DNA from: Pseudomonadota bacterium
Lineage (GTDB): Bacteria > Pseudomonadota > Alphaproteobacteria > Caulobacterales > Caulobacteraceae
Length of the DNA: 14,103 nucleotides
Reading direction: 5' to 3'
Assembly: GCA_023409795.1 (NCBI GenBank)
Contig: JAEYQX010000015.1
Coordinates: 1-14,103 of the forward strand
The notes below the pieces were generated by a model. That model worked only from the letters and a program-made list of their open reading frames with translations. It did not search any database and was not told the DNA's origin. This document shows, piece by piece, positions 6,726 through 13,462 of this stretch. The first letter of the stretch is position 1. The number at the start of each line of letters is the position of its first letter. Both the position numbers and the translations under genes were made by a program.

Positions 6726-7103
6726 TCAGCTGGCCGCCTGCGGCAGGATGTAGGGGTTGTTGACCTCGACCTCGGCCCCCGGCTCCAGGCCCAGCTCGTC
6801 AAAACTCCACTTCAGCAGCACGCCGTCGGCGCGGGTGTTGTGGCAGGAATCCTCTTCCAGCCGCCGCAGGGTGATGACCGCCCGGCTGCGCAGCTTGGTG
6901 ATGAAGGGCTTTACATCGTCCTTGTCGGTGCAGCCGTTCGAGCTGACACGAAAGACGGCGGTGTCGCGGGTAAAGGCGGCCGCGTGGATGGCTTCCAGCT
7001 GGCCGGGCATATGGGCCGTGGCCACCGGCTCGGGCCCCGTCGCACAGGCCCCCAGCACCAGGGTTGCCCCAACCGTCCCTGATAGGACCAAGTGCTTCAA
7101 CAT
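6726..7103 (-). CDS. Lipoprotein with two-cysteine domain, paralogue B
   Basis: This is a probable lipoprotein of unknown function, 125 residues. The start at 7103 has an excellent ribosome site (GGGAGG, 5 nt away) and opens a type II signal peptide MLKHLVLSGTVGATLVLGAC with Cys20 in the lipobox. The open frame continues upstream to 7331, but that part overlaps rpsD and its terminator and is rejected. The mature part contains FRVSSNGCT (Cys58), EEDSC (Cys87), LLKWSFDELGLEPG and NNPY. About 30 of some 70 aligned positions are identical to paralogue A in my hand alignment. It is transcribed first in a three-gene lipoprotein cluster, with 95 nt before the 42-codon gene. TGACGT-type repeats lie just upstream. 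Confidence 0.85.
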   Translation of the reverse strand: MLKHLVLSGTVGATLVLGACATGPEPVATAHMPGQLEAIHAAAFTRDTAVFRVSSNGCTDKDDVKPFITKLRSRAVITLRRLEEDSCHNTRADGVLLKWSFDELGLEPGAEVEVNNPYILPQAAS

Positions 7104-7150
7104 CTTAGCCTCCCTCGACGCCCCGACGGCACACCCGTCCCAAGCGAGTG

Positions 7151-7181
7151 TGACGTGGTTCGCCAAAACGTCAAATGACGT
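7151..7181 (-). promoter_or_regulatory. Operator-like cluster of TGACGT half-sites
   Basis: Three half-sites lie within 31 bp upstream of the lipoprotein gene starting at 7103: TGACGT (7151-7156), ACGTCA (7168-7173) and TGACGT (7176-7181). The last two form a perfect inverted repeat with 6-bp arms and a 2-bp spacer. Read on the minus strand, the pair contains TTGACG, a plausible -35 element, so a bound protein could block the promoter. The binding factor is unknown. Confidence 0.45.
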
Positions 7182-7190
7182 AAGCTTAAG

Positions 7191-7217
7191 AAAAAAGCCC
7201 CGGTATGAACCGGGGCT
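7191..7217 (-). terminator. Rho-independent terminator of rpsD
   Basis: On the minus strand an 8-bp perfect stem (AGCCCCGG with CCGGGGCT, plus-strand positions 7196-7203 and 7210-7217) encloses a 6-nt loop. The run of A on the plus strand at 7191-7196 becomes the T-tract. It lies about 32 nt beyond the rpsD stop and isolates rpsD from the lipoprotein genes. Confidence 0.93.
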
Positions 7218-7248
7218 CTTCCTTGGGTCGAAAACGACTGCCCTGAGA

Positions 7249-7866
7249 TTAGGACGAGTAGTATTCGACGACCAGGTTCGGTTCCATCTTGACCGGGAAC
7301 GGCACGTCCGACAGTTCCGGAACGCGCACATAGCGAACCGAGAAGCCGCGGTCGCCCAGTTCTAGGTAGTCCGGAACGTCACGCTCTGCCGACTGTTGAG
7401 CTTCCAGGACCAGGGCCATGTTGCGGCTCTTTTCCTTGACCTCGATGACCTGGCCCGGCTTCACGCGGTACGAACCGATGTCGACCTTCTTGCCGTCGAC
7501 GGTCACGTGGCCGTGGCTGACGAACTGGCGAGCGGCCCAGACGGTGGGGACGAACTTGGCGCGGTAGACGATGGCGTCCAGGCGCGATTCCAGCAGGCCG
7601 ATCAGGTTTTCCGAGCTGTTGCCCTTGCGACGGGTCGCTTCGGCATAGATCGCTGCGAATTGCTTCTCGGTGATGTTGCCGTAGTAGCCCTTCAGCTTCT
7701 GCTTGGCCTTCAGTTGCAGACCGAAGTCCGAAACCTTGGACTTACGACGCTGGCCGTGTTGGCCCGGGCCGTACGAACGCTTGTTGACCGGCGACTTGGC
7801 GCGGCCCCACAGGTTTTCACCCATGGCGCGGTCGATTTTGTACTTGGCGCTGTGGCGCTTCGACAT
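7249..7866 (-). CDS. rpsD: 30S ribosomal protein S4
   Basis: S4 binds 16S rRNA directly and starts assembly of the small-subunit body. The 205-residue length and sequence are typical. There is an N-terminal MSKRHSAKYKIDRAMGENLWG, the basic KSPVNKRSYGPGQHG region, the S4 RNA-binding domain from about residue 94 (ESRLDAIVYRAKF.PTVWAARQFVSHGHVTVDGK) and the C-terminal EPNLVVEYYS. As in many alphaproteobacteria it stands alone, outside the large ribosomal operons, with its own promoter and terminator. The start is ATG at 7866, preceded by AAAAAGAGA. In other bacteria S4 represses its own operon through the leader, and the predicted leader here is over 100 nt. I could not recognise an S4-binding pseudoknot. 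Confidence 0.97.
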   Translation of the reverse strand: MSKRHSAKYKIDRAMGENLWGRAKSPVNKRSYGPGQHGQRRKSKVSDFGLQLKAKQKLKGYYGNITEKQFAAIYAEATRRKGNSSENLIGLLESRLDAIVYRAKFVPTVWAARQFVSHGHVTVDGKKVDIGSYRVKPGQVIEVKEKSRNMALVLEAQQSAERDVPDYLELGDRGFSVRYVRVPELSDVPFPVKMEPNLVVEYYSS

Positions 7867-7991
7867 ATCAGTCTCTTTTTACATGATGCGGCCCGGCCCC
7901 TCCCCGATTGGAGCGGCTGTTGCAACGGCGGTCCACGCATCGTCCGTCATTAAACCCACCTCAGGCGCGAACCCTCAGTGTGAAGGGGCGG

Positions 7992-8020
7992 CTTATGGCG
8001 GCGATACCCGTCAGAGTCAA
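7992..8020 (-). promoter_or_regulatory. Candidate sigma-70 promoter of rpsD
   Basis: On the minus strand TTGACT (8015-8020) is followed by a 17-nt spacer and CATAAG (7992-7997); these match the consensus at 5 of 6 and 4 of 6 positions. It predicts a leader of about 120 nt before the rpsD ATG. A GANTC motif (GAGTC at 8014-8018) overlaps the -35 element. Apart from this promoter and the sodB terminator I see no gene in the 280-nt gap 7867-8146. Confidence 0.5.
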
Positions 8021-8078
8021 TCTTTTGGCATATCTCAGGCCCTTTGACCGAGCGGTCCCTTGCGTCGCCATGCATGAC

Positions 8079-8108
8079 AACGCCCGCCGGATCACTCCAG
8101 CGGGCGCT
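8079..8108 (-). terminator. Probable terminator hairpin of sodB
   Basis: On the minus strand the 11-bp stem CGCCCGCTGGA with TCCGGCGGGCG (one G-U pair; plus positions 8096-8106 and 8081-8091) is capped by a GTGA tetraloop. The tail is only TTGT, so termination may be partial. The plus strand side has a T-richer tail (CTTCGTTTTC) but one A-C mismatch. It lies about 40 nt after the sodB stop. Confidence 0.55.
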
Positions 8109-8146
8109 TCGTTTTCAGCCAGATCCGACCGGGGGCCGGTGCCCGC

Positions 8147-8758
8147 TTACTTGGTCGCGGCGGCGTAGAGCTCGTTGACCGTGTTCCAGTTGACGATGGT
8201 CCAGAAGGCCTTGAGGAACTCGGCGCGGCGGTTCTGGTATTGCAGGTAGTAGGCGTGTTCCCAGACGTCGGCGACGAGAAGCGGCGCGCCCTTCTCCTCG
8301 GCGATGTCCATCAGCGGGTTGTCCTGGTTCGGCGTCGAGATGATCTTCAGCTTGCCGTCCTGGACGATCAGCCAGGCCCAGCCGGAGCCGAAACGGCCAA
8401 GGCCGGCGTTGTTGAAGGCTTCCTTGAAGGCGTCCATGCCGCCCAGGTCAGCGTCGATGGCCGCGGCCAGCTCAGCCGAGGGCGTACCGCCCTGGTCGAC
8501 CGGAGCCAGGCCGTTCCAGAAGAAGGTGTGGTTCCACACGCCACCGGCATTGTTGCGCACGGCGGTCGGCAGGGTCGACATCTTGGCGAACAGCTCGGGA
8601 TAGTCCTGGCCCTCGACGCCCGCCGCCGCGACCGCCTTGTTCAGGTTGTCGACATAGGTCTGGTGGTGCTTGTCGTAGTGGTACGACATGGTGTTGGCGT
8701 CGATCACCGGCTCCAGGGCGTCGTGGGCATAGGGCAGGGGCGGCAGGGTGAAGGCCAT
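8147..8758 (-). CDS. sodB: Superoxide dismutase, Fe/Mn family
   Basis: The enzyme converts superoxide to oxygen and hydrogen peroxide; it has no signal peptide, so it is cytoplasmic. The start at 8758 has AAGGAG 7 nt upstream and gives MAFTLPPLPY, the usual N-terminus; the longer frame to 8842 lacks support. It has 203 residues. Metal ligands are His27 (SYHYDKHH), His77 (VWNHTFFW), Asp164 and His168 (DVWEHAYY). The second-shell residues are mixed. The position of the Fe-type glutamine before VWNH is Gly73, while the Mn-type glutamine is present as Gln145 in TPNQDNPLM. The VWNHTF block itself looks Fe-type. Metal use is therefore uncertain, and sodB is used as the conventional alphaproteobacterial name. 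Confidence 0.93.
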   Translation of the reverse strand: MAFTLPPLPYAHDALEPVIDANTMSYHYDKHHQTYVDNLNKAVAAAGVEGQDYPELFAKMSTLPTAVRNNAGGVWNHTFFWNGLAPVDQGGTPSAELAAAIDADLGGMDAFKEAFNNAGLGRFGSGWAWLIVQDGKLKIISTPNQDNPLMDIAEEKGAPLLVADVWEHAYYLQYQNRRAEFLKAFWTIVNWNTVNELYAAATK

Positions 8759-8778
8759 AGGAAGGCTCCTTGGTTGGC

Positions 8779-8809
8779 GGGTTCTGATTCCTGAACCCTT
8801 ATCTAGGGT
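8779..8809 (-). promoter_or_regulatory. Overlapping inverted repeats with a GANTC site upstream of sodB
   Basis: GGGTTC (8779-8784) and GAACCC (8793-8798) form a perfect inverted repeat with an 8-nt spacer. The spacer holds GATTC (8786-8790), a CcrM-type GANTC methylation site. A second inverted repeat, ACCCT (8795-8799) and AGGGT (8805-8809), overlaps the first. The block lies 20-50 nt upstream of the sodB ATG, where an operator or promoter would be expected. The repeats are visible; the function is inferred. Confidence 0.4.
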
Positions 8810-8941
8810 GATGGGCCACGAACCCAAGCCGCAAACTGCCAAATCGCGTCATTTTTCGCCTTAAACCGGTCCGGGAACGCCTTGGCCGGGCAGCACGTTG
8901 ATCAGCGGTCGTCTTCGTGATGCTTCCGAGTAGTAAGTCCC

Positions 8942-9130
8942 ATGACTCTTCCCGCGGCTGATGGAGCCCTGAGCAAGACCCAGATCGAGCTGGTAAAGCG
9001 CCAGCTGGTGCCCGTGCTTGAACGCATGAGCCGCGACCAGCTGCTGGACCTGGGCGATTTTATCTATGACGAGTCGCGCCGCCGCGCCTCGGGGCCGCTG
9101 AGGCACTGGTGCTACGAGATCCGCGTCTGA
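8942..9130 (+). CDS. Small uncharacterised protein (62 residues)
   Basis: I do not recognise a named family. The ATG at 8942 gives 62 residues with clear coding character: G or C in most third positions, and an amphipathic helical core of charged and Leu residues (residues 11-48, around LVPVLERMSRDQLLDL). The tail RHWCYEIRV is aromatic and contains the only cysteine. There is no signal or membrane segment. The ribosome site is weak. It is divergent from sodB and ends 4 nt from the stop of the convergent cckA, so there is no room for a separate terminator. It could be a small adaptor-like protein, but nothing in the sequence proves a role. Confidence 0.65.
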   Translation: MTLPAADGALSKTQIELVKRQLVPVLERMSRDQLLDLGDFIYDESRRRASGPLRHWCYEIRV

Positions 9131-9134
9131 TGGC

Positions 9135-11192
9135 TCAGGAGGCGTGCAGCTCCTGCTTGACCCGCTCGGCCAGGGTCTTGATGTCCAGCGGCTTGGGCAG
9201 GAAGGAGACATTGGCCTCATCCTGCAGCAGGTCCGAGAAGTCGCTTTCCGCATAGCCTGAGATGAACATGACCGGCGCATCGCCCAGGTAGGGCCGGGCC
9301 TTGCGCAGCAGGGAGGGCCCGTCCAGCCCCGGCATGATGACGTCCGAGATCAGCATGTCGATCTGACCGGCCCATTCCTCGGCCAGGACCAGGGCCTCCT
9401 CGCCATCCGCCGCCTCGATCACCTCATAGCCGCGCTGGCGCAGCAGGCGGGCCGCGATGCCGCGCACCGCCGCCTCGTCCTCGACGAACAGGATGCGGCC
9501 GGCCCCCGACAGGTCGCGCGGGGCCGACTTGGCCGGCTTCTCGATGGCGGGCGTGGCCACCAGCTCGGCTTCGGAGGCGGCCGGCAGGAAGATGCGGAAG
9601 GCGGCCCCTGCCCCGTCCAGGTTGGTCACGGTGATATGGCCGCCCGCCTGCTGGACGATGCCATAGACGGTGGCCAGACCCATGCCCGTGCCCTCGTTGA
9701 CGGCCTTGGTCGTGAAGAAGGGCTCGAAGATCTTGTCCAGCAGCTCGGGCGGCACGCCGGGACCGGTGTCGGAGACCTCGATCAGGGCAGCCTCGCCCGG
9801 GGCCTCGACCCAGCCCAGGGCGCGCGCCTGCTGCATCTCCAGGCGGCGGGTGCGGATGGTCACCACCCCGGCCCCCGGCTCGACCACGCCGCGCATGGCG
9901 TCGCGGGCATTGACGGCCAGGTTCATGACCGCGGTTTCCAGCTGGCTCTTGTCCGCCAGGACCAGGGGCAGGTCGCGGCCATAGTCGGTTTCCAGCCGCA
10001 CGTCCTCGCGCAGCAGACGGCGCAGCAGGACGGCGAACTCGCCCACCAGCTCGCCCAGATCGAGGCGCTCGCGCCGCACCGTCGACTTGCGCGAGAAGGC
10101 CAGCAGCTTGCGCACCAGGTCGGCGGCACGGATGGCCGTCTGGCGGATCTCGTTCAGGCCCTCATAGGAGGGATCGCCCACCGGATGGCGCTCCAGCAGG
10201 CCGGACAGCTGCAGCTGGATCGCGGTCAGCAGGTTGTTGAAGTCGTGGGCCACCCCGCCCGCCAGTTGCCCCACGGCCTGCATCTTCTGGGCCTGGGACA
10301 GCTGCAGCTCCATCGACTTCTGGCCGGTGACGTCAAACAGCCAGATGCGGCGCCTGTCGCCTTCGGGGGCGACATAGAGGTGCAGGCTGCGGTCCGGGAA
10401 GGCGCGGGCAACCAGCTCGACCGGGCCCGAGGATCCGGCGGCCAGCTTGGCCCGGGCCTCGGCCACGCCAGCCGGGTCGAACAGGTGGCCAAAGGCGGCA
10501 TCCCCCGACGCCGCCGGGCCGGTCAGGAGCGCAAGCGCCGCATTGGCCTGTTCTGCACGTCCGACGAACAGGTCTTCGCTGTCGATCACCGCCGAGCCGA
10601 AGGGGGCGCCGGCCGCCATGGCCCGCCCTTCGCCCTGCCGCGCGACCGGCAGGGCCTGGCTGACCTGGGGCACGGGCAGGACCGCCTCAGGTGCCGCGCG
10701 GACCAGGAAGCGCCCCTGCCCGGCCTGGCCGATCAGGACCTCGATCTCACGCGCCCCGATCTGGACGATGGCCCGGCCCTGGTGGCCCCCGCGCGCCTGG
10801 GCAAAGGCCATGTAGAGCGCCTGGCCCGAACGCCCGCCCTTGCCCTGCGGCAAGGCGGTGACAGCGCCGTTTTCCTCGGCCCAGGCCGCGTTGTAGGCCA
10901 GTATCTGGCCGGACGGCCAGACCAGGGCGGCGGGCTCGGCCATGGCATCCAGCATGTCGACGGCCGTGTCGCCATGGGCGCGGCGCGCCTCGGTCCGGGC
11001 AAAGGCGAACAGCCAGATCAGCGCTGTCGCCCCCGCCGCCACGATCAGCAGCAGGCCCGGTGCCGACAGGGCATTGGTGCGGAACACCGGATAGATCATC
11101 CCGGCCATGGCCAGGGAAAAGCCCGCCGCCATGACCACCAGGAGCGGGTCAAGGGTCAGGCGACGGATCAAACCTGATCGTGGCTGCGTCAT
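9135..11192 (-). CDS. cckA: CckA hybrid sensor histidine kinase/phosphatase
   Basis: In Caulobacter, CckA is the inner-membrane hybrid kinase that passes phosphate via ChpT to CtrA and CpdR, and it reverses to a phosphatase with c-di-GMP. The start at 11192 (GGGGGA about 7 nt upstream) gives 685 residues, against 691 in C. crescentus. Two membrane helices lie at about 13-36 and 46-66, followed by a PAS-like region to about 290. The DHp motif GGVAHDFNN has His316, and the N box NLAVNARDAM, DTGPG (Asp475) and GTGMGLATVYG form the ATPase domain. The C-terminal receiver has the acidic pocket Glu571-Asp572, acceptor Asp617 (ISDVIMPGLDG) and Lys667. His316 and Asp617 are each offset by six from the C. 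crescentus His322 and Asp623. The gene follows flhB after 116 nt with no clear terminator. Confidence 0.95.
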   Translation of the reverse strand: MTQPRSGLIRRLTLDPLLVVMAAGFSLAMAGMIYPVFRTNALSAPGLLLIVAAGATALIWLFAFARTEARRAHGDTAVDMLDAMAEPAALVWPSGQILAYNAAWAEENGAVTALPQGKGGRSGQALYMAFAQARGGHQGRAIVQIGAREIEVLIGQAGQGRFLVRAAPEAVLPVPQVSQALPVARQGEGRAMAAGAPFGSAVIDSEDLFVGRAEQANAALALLTGPAASGDAAFGHLFDPAGVAEARAKLAAGSSGPVELVARAFPDRSLHLYVAPEGDRRRIWLFDVTGQKSMELQLSQAQKMQAVGQLAGGVAHDFNNLLTAIQLQLSGLLERHPVGDPSYEGLNEIRQTAIRAADLVRKLLAFSRKSTVRRERLDLGELVGEFAVLLRRLLREDVRLETDYGRDLPLVLADKSQLETAVMNLAVNARDAMRGVVEPGAGVVTIRTRRLEMQQARALGWVEAPGEAALIEVSDTGPGVPPELLDKIFEPFFTTKAVNEGTGMGLATVYGIVQQAGGHITVTNLDGAGAAFRIFLPAASEAELVATPAIEKPAKSAPRDLSGAGRILFVEDEAAVRGIAARLLRQRGYEVIEAADGEEALVLAEEWAGQIDMLISDVIMPGLDGPSLLRKARPYLGDAPVMFISGYAESDFSDLLQDEANVSFLPKPLDIKTLAERVKQELHAS

Positions 11193-11226
11193 CCGGTTCC
11201 CCCTTCTGCCCCATTGTCTCGCGGGC

Positions 11227-11231
11227 GAATC
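11227..11231 (-). promoter_or_regulatory. GANTC methylation site in the cckA upstream region
   Basis: GAATC at 11227-11231 lies 35 nt upstream of the cckA ATG in the 116-nt gap after flhB. GANTC is the CcrM methylation target in Caulobacterales, and promoter-located sites are often used by GcrA. No clear -35/-10 pair could be fixed nearby, so the assignment is tentative. Confidence 0.35.
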
Positions 11232-11308
11232 AGTCTGGCACAGTCTAGTGCCGTTTGCCGTCACAACCCATGCCTGGCGCCGGTTCCGTCGATCGGGCAG
11301 CGCCTGGC

Positions 11309-12385
11309 CTAACGCCGGTTTCGTTTCTGCATCACAAAGCCGATCACCCGGGCAGCGGCCTCGAAATGCTCACGCGGGATGACCTCGTCCACCTCGACCG
11401 CGGCATAGAGGGCGCGGGCCAGAGGCACATTCTCGACGATCGGCACGTCATGTTCGCGGGCGACCTCGCGGATACGCAGGGCCAGGGCGTCCACACCCTT
11501 GGCGACGCAGACCGGGGCCCCGTCACCCTGGTCCGGCTCATACCTGAGCGCCACCGAATAGTGGGTCGGGTTGGTGATGATCACGGTGGCGTCCGGCACG
11601 GCCTGCATCATCCGCTGGCGACCACGCTGCATACGGATCTGGCGCAGCTTGGCCTTGACGTGAGGATCGCCCTCCGACTGCTTGAAGTCGTCCTTCATCT
11701 CTTCCTTGGTCATCCGCATCCGGCGCGCAAACCGGACCCGCTGCCACAGGAAGTCGGCCCCGGCGGTCAGGGCCAGGAAGACAAGGGCCGAGATCAGCAG
11801 GGCCACCGCCAGCTTGTGCGCGAAGGGCAGGATCATGGCCGGGCTCATCGCCGCCAGGTTCTCCAGCTCGCGCGCATGGGGCTTCAGCACCCACCAGCAG
11901 ACGACGACAATGACGATCAGCTTGGTCAGGGTCTTCAGGAACTGGACCAGGCCATCGGGGCCAAAAATCCGCTTGAACCCGGACAGGGGGCTGAGATGCG
12001 ACAGCTTGGGCTTGAGCTTTTCGGTGGTGAAGATCAGGCCGGACTGCATCAGGTTGCCCCCCACCCCGCCCAGGATGACCGCCAGCATCAGCGAGGCCAG
12101 GAAGGGGGTCACGGCCCAGACCGCCCTCATGCCGATCTCGACACCGCCCCCGGCCGCCAGGCCTCCCATCATCGCATGGGGCTCGGCCAGGAAGGGCACC
12201 AGGTGCTCGGCGATCTCGGTCGAGAAATAGCCGCCGCCCGCCAGCAGCACCAGGGCCGCTCCCGCCAGCGACAGGGCCGCCGCGACGTCCGGCGACTTGG
12301 CGACATCACCCTTCTTGCGCGCTTCCTCAAGCTTCCGCGGGGTGGCCTCTTCTGTCTTCGACTCCTGCTCGGGCGCGTCAGCCAA
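11309..12385 (-). CDS. flhB: Flagellar type III export switch protein FlhB
   Basis: FlhB is the inner-membrane export-gate component that switches substrate class from rod/hook to filament after self-cleavage. The 358-residue protein starts with the family N-terminus (KTEEATPRKLEEARKKGDVAKS). It has four hydrophobic segments (about 33-52, 86-110, 150-168, 186-210), a basic linker, and the cleavage motif NPTH with Asn272-Pro273. The start codon is TTG at 12385. No ATG or GTG occurs near the conserved N-terminus, and GGGAGG lies 5 nt upstream. The gene overlaps the fliR end by 8 nt, so translation is likely coupled. The C-terminal tail is basic (MQKRNRR). Confidence 0.95.
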   Translation of the reverse strand: MADAPEQESKTEEATPRKLEEARKKGDVAKSPDVAAALSLAGAALVLLAGGGYFSTEIAEHLVPFLAEPHAMMGGLAAGGGVEIGMRAVWAVTPFLASLMLAVILGGVGGNLMQSGLIFTTEKLKPKLSHLSPLSGFKRIFGPDGLVQFLKTLTKLIVIVVVCWWVLKPHARELENLAAMSPAMILPFAHKLAVALLISALVFLALTAGADFLWQRVRFARRMRMTKEEMKDDFKQSEGDPHVKAKLRQIRMQRGRQRMMQAVPDATVIITNPTHYSVALRYEPDQGDGAPVCVAKGVDALALRIREVAREHDVPIVENVPLARALYAAVEVDEVIPREHFEAAARVIGFVMQKRNRR

Positions 12386-13148
12386 GGCTGCCTCCCGCCA
12401 GTGCGCGCGCCACGGTGGCGATGCGGTCGATGAAGATATTGCCGATGACGCCCAGGCTCAGGGCAAAGACGGACAGGCCCAGCAGCACGTTCAGCGGTGC
12501 GGCGGCGAAATAGACCTGGAAGCTGGGCATCACCCGCGCGACGAGCCCGGACGCCAGGTTGAAGATCAGGGCAAAGACCATGACCGGGGCCGCCAGCTGG
12601 ATGCCCAGCAGGAAGCTCTGCCCCAGGGTCCGCACCGCCACGGTGGCGAAATCGCCCGGGATCATGGGCCCAAGCGGGGCAATGGCCTGATAGGTCCCCA
12701 GTATGCCCGCCACGAACAGGTGGTGGGTGTTGGTGGCAAAGATCAGGGTCACGGCCAGAAGACTCAGGAAGCTGGCCAGGGTTGAGGACGGAACCGTTTG
12801 CAGCGGGTTGGTCGACTGGGCAAAGCCCAGGGTGGTCTGCAGCGAGATCACCTCGCCCGCCGTCGCCACCGCCGTCATGAACATCCGCAGGATCATGCCG
12901 ATGGCCAGGCCGGTCAGCACCTCGCGGATGATCCAGCCGACCATGCTGCCCAGGCTCTCGGGCAGGGCCGGCAGGCCGGGTGCCACCAGCGGCCACATGA
13001 CCAGGGTCAGCATCAGGGCCAGGGTCAGGCGGATGCGCGCGGGCACATAGGCCTCGCCCAGGCCGGGCAGGACCATGACCATGGCCCCGACACGGGCAAA
13101 GATCAGTCCGCCCGTCCAGATCTGCGCCACCGTGGCATAGGGCTCCAT
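12378..13148 (-). CDS. fliR: Flagellar export gate protein FliR
   Basis: FliR joins FliP and FliQ in the core channel of the flagellar type III export gate in the inner membrane. The chosen ATG at 13148 gives 256 residues, normal for the family. The longer frame to 13361 runs out of frame through fliQ and is rejected. The sequence is strongly hydrophobic with about six membrane segments. Typical stretches are FARVGAMVMVLPGLGEAYVPARIRLTLAL near the N-terminus, SLQTTLGFAQSTNP in the middle loop, and APVMVFALIFNLASGLVARVMPSFQVYF toward the end. It begins 8 nt after the fliQ stop, the AGG of the ribosome site overlapping that stop codon, and overlaps flhB by 8 nt. Confidence 0.95.
   Translation of the reverse strand: MEPYATVAQIWTGGLIFARVGAMVMVLPGLGEAYVPARIRLTLALMLTLVMWPLVAPGLPALPESLGSMVGWIIREVLTGLAIGMILRMFMTAVATAGEVISLQTTLGFAQSTNPLQTVPSSTLASFLSLLAVTLIFATNTHHLFVAGILGTYQAIAPLGPMIPGDFATVAVRTLGQSFLLGIQLAAPVMVFALIFNLASGLVARVMPSFQVYFAAAPLNVLLGLSVFALSLGVIGNIFIDRIATVARALAGGSLG
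12391..12396 (-). promoter_or_regulatory. Ribosome binding site fixing the flhB TTG start
   Basis: GGGAGG on the minus strand, inside the end of fliR, ends 5 nt before the TTG at 12385. It is among the strongest ribosome sites in the window, and it supports a start codon that would otherwise be unusual. Confidence 0.75.
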
Positions 13149-13156
13149 GGCGAAGC

Positions 13157-13426
13157 CTAGATCCCGGCGATGCGCGCGGCGATCTCTCGCATGAAGCCGC
13201 CCAGCAGGGCCCCCATCAGCGGCAGGAACAGCAGCAGGGCCACGAAGATGGCAATGATCTTGGGCGCATAGATCAGGGTCTGTTCCTGGATCTGGGTCAG
13301 GGCCTGGAACAGGCCGATGCTGACACCCACCACCAGGCCGACGATCAGCACCGGCGCGCACAGCTGGATCGTCAGCCAGATGGCATCACGGCCAATATCC
13401 AGAACTTCTGCGCCGTTCATCGACAA
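13157..13426 (-). CDS. fliQ: Flagellar export gate protein FliQ
   Basis: FliQ is the small two-helix subunit of the FliP-FliQ-FliR export channel. The 89-residue length is typical. The sequence shows GAEVLDIGRDAIWL, the first hydrophobic hairpin helix (APVLIVGLVVGVSIGLFQALTQIQEQTL) and the second (IIAIFVALLLFLPLMGALLGGFM). The start is ATG at 13426 with GGGGG 7 nt upstream; an internal ATG two codons later is a less likely alternative. It is the first gene of the fliQ-fliR-flhB operon. A CtrA-like site lies 37 nt upstream, and folE is divergent. Confidence 0.95.
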   Translation of the reverse strand: MSMNGAEVLDIGRDAIWLTIQLCAPVLIVGLVVGVSIGLFQALTQIQEQTLIYAPKIIAIFVALLLFLPLMGALLGGFMREIAARIAGI

Positions 13427-13462
13427 CCCCCGGGGACTGGGCAGAAAGTGCCTATGGGATGG

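Noticed and set aside
7396..7953. Plus-strand open frame opposite rpsD
   Set aside because: It is antisense to ribosomal protein S4, and its composition (Asp/Val/Leu/Gln) is the usual complement pattern.
9636..11177. Long plus-strand open frame (513 codons) opposite cckA
   Set aside because: It is antisense to a clearly conserved gene; its Gly/Gln/His/Asp/Arg-rich composition is typical of the complement of GC-rich coding DNA.
11255..12433. Long plus-strand open frame (392 codons) opposite flhB
   Set aside because: It is a complement artefact of flhB, with His/Gln/Gly-rich low-complexity translation and no recognisable motif.
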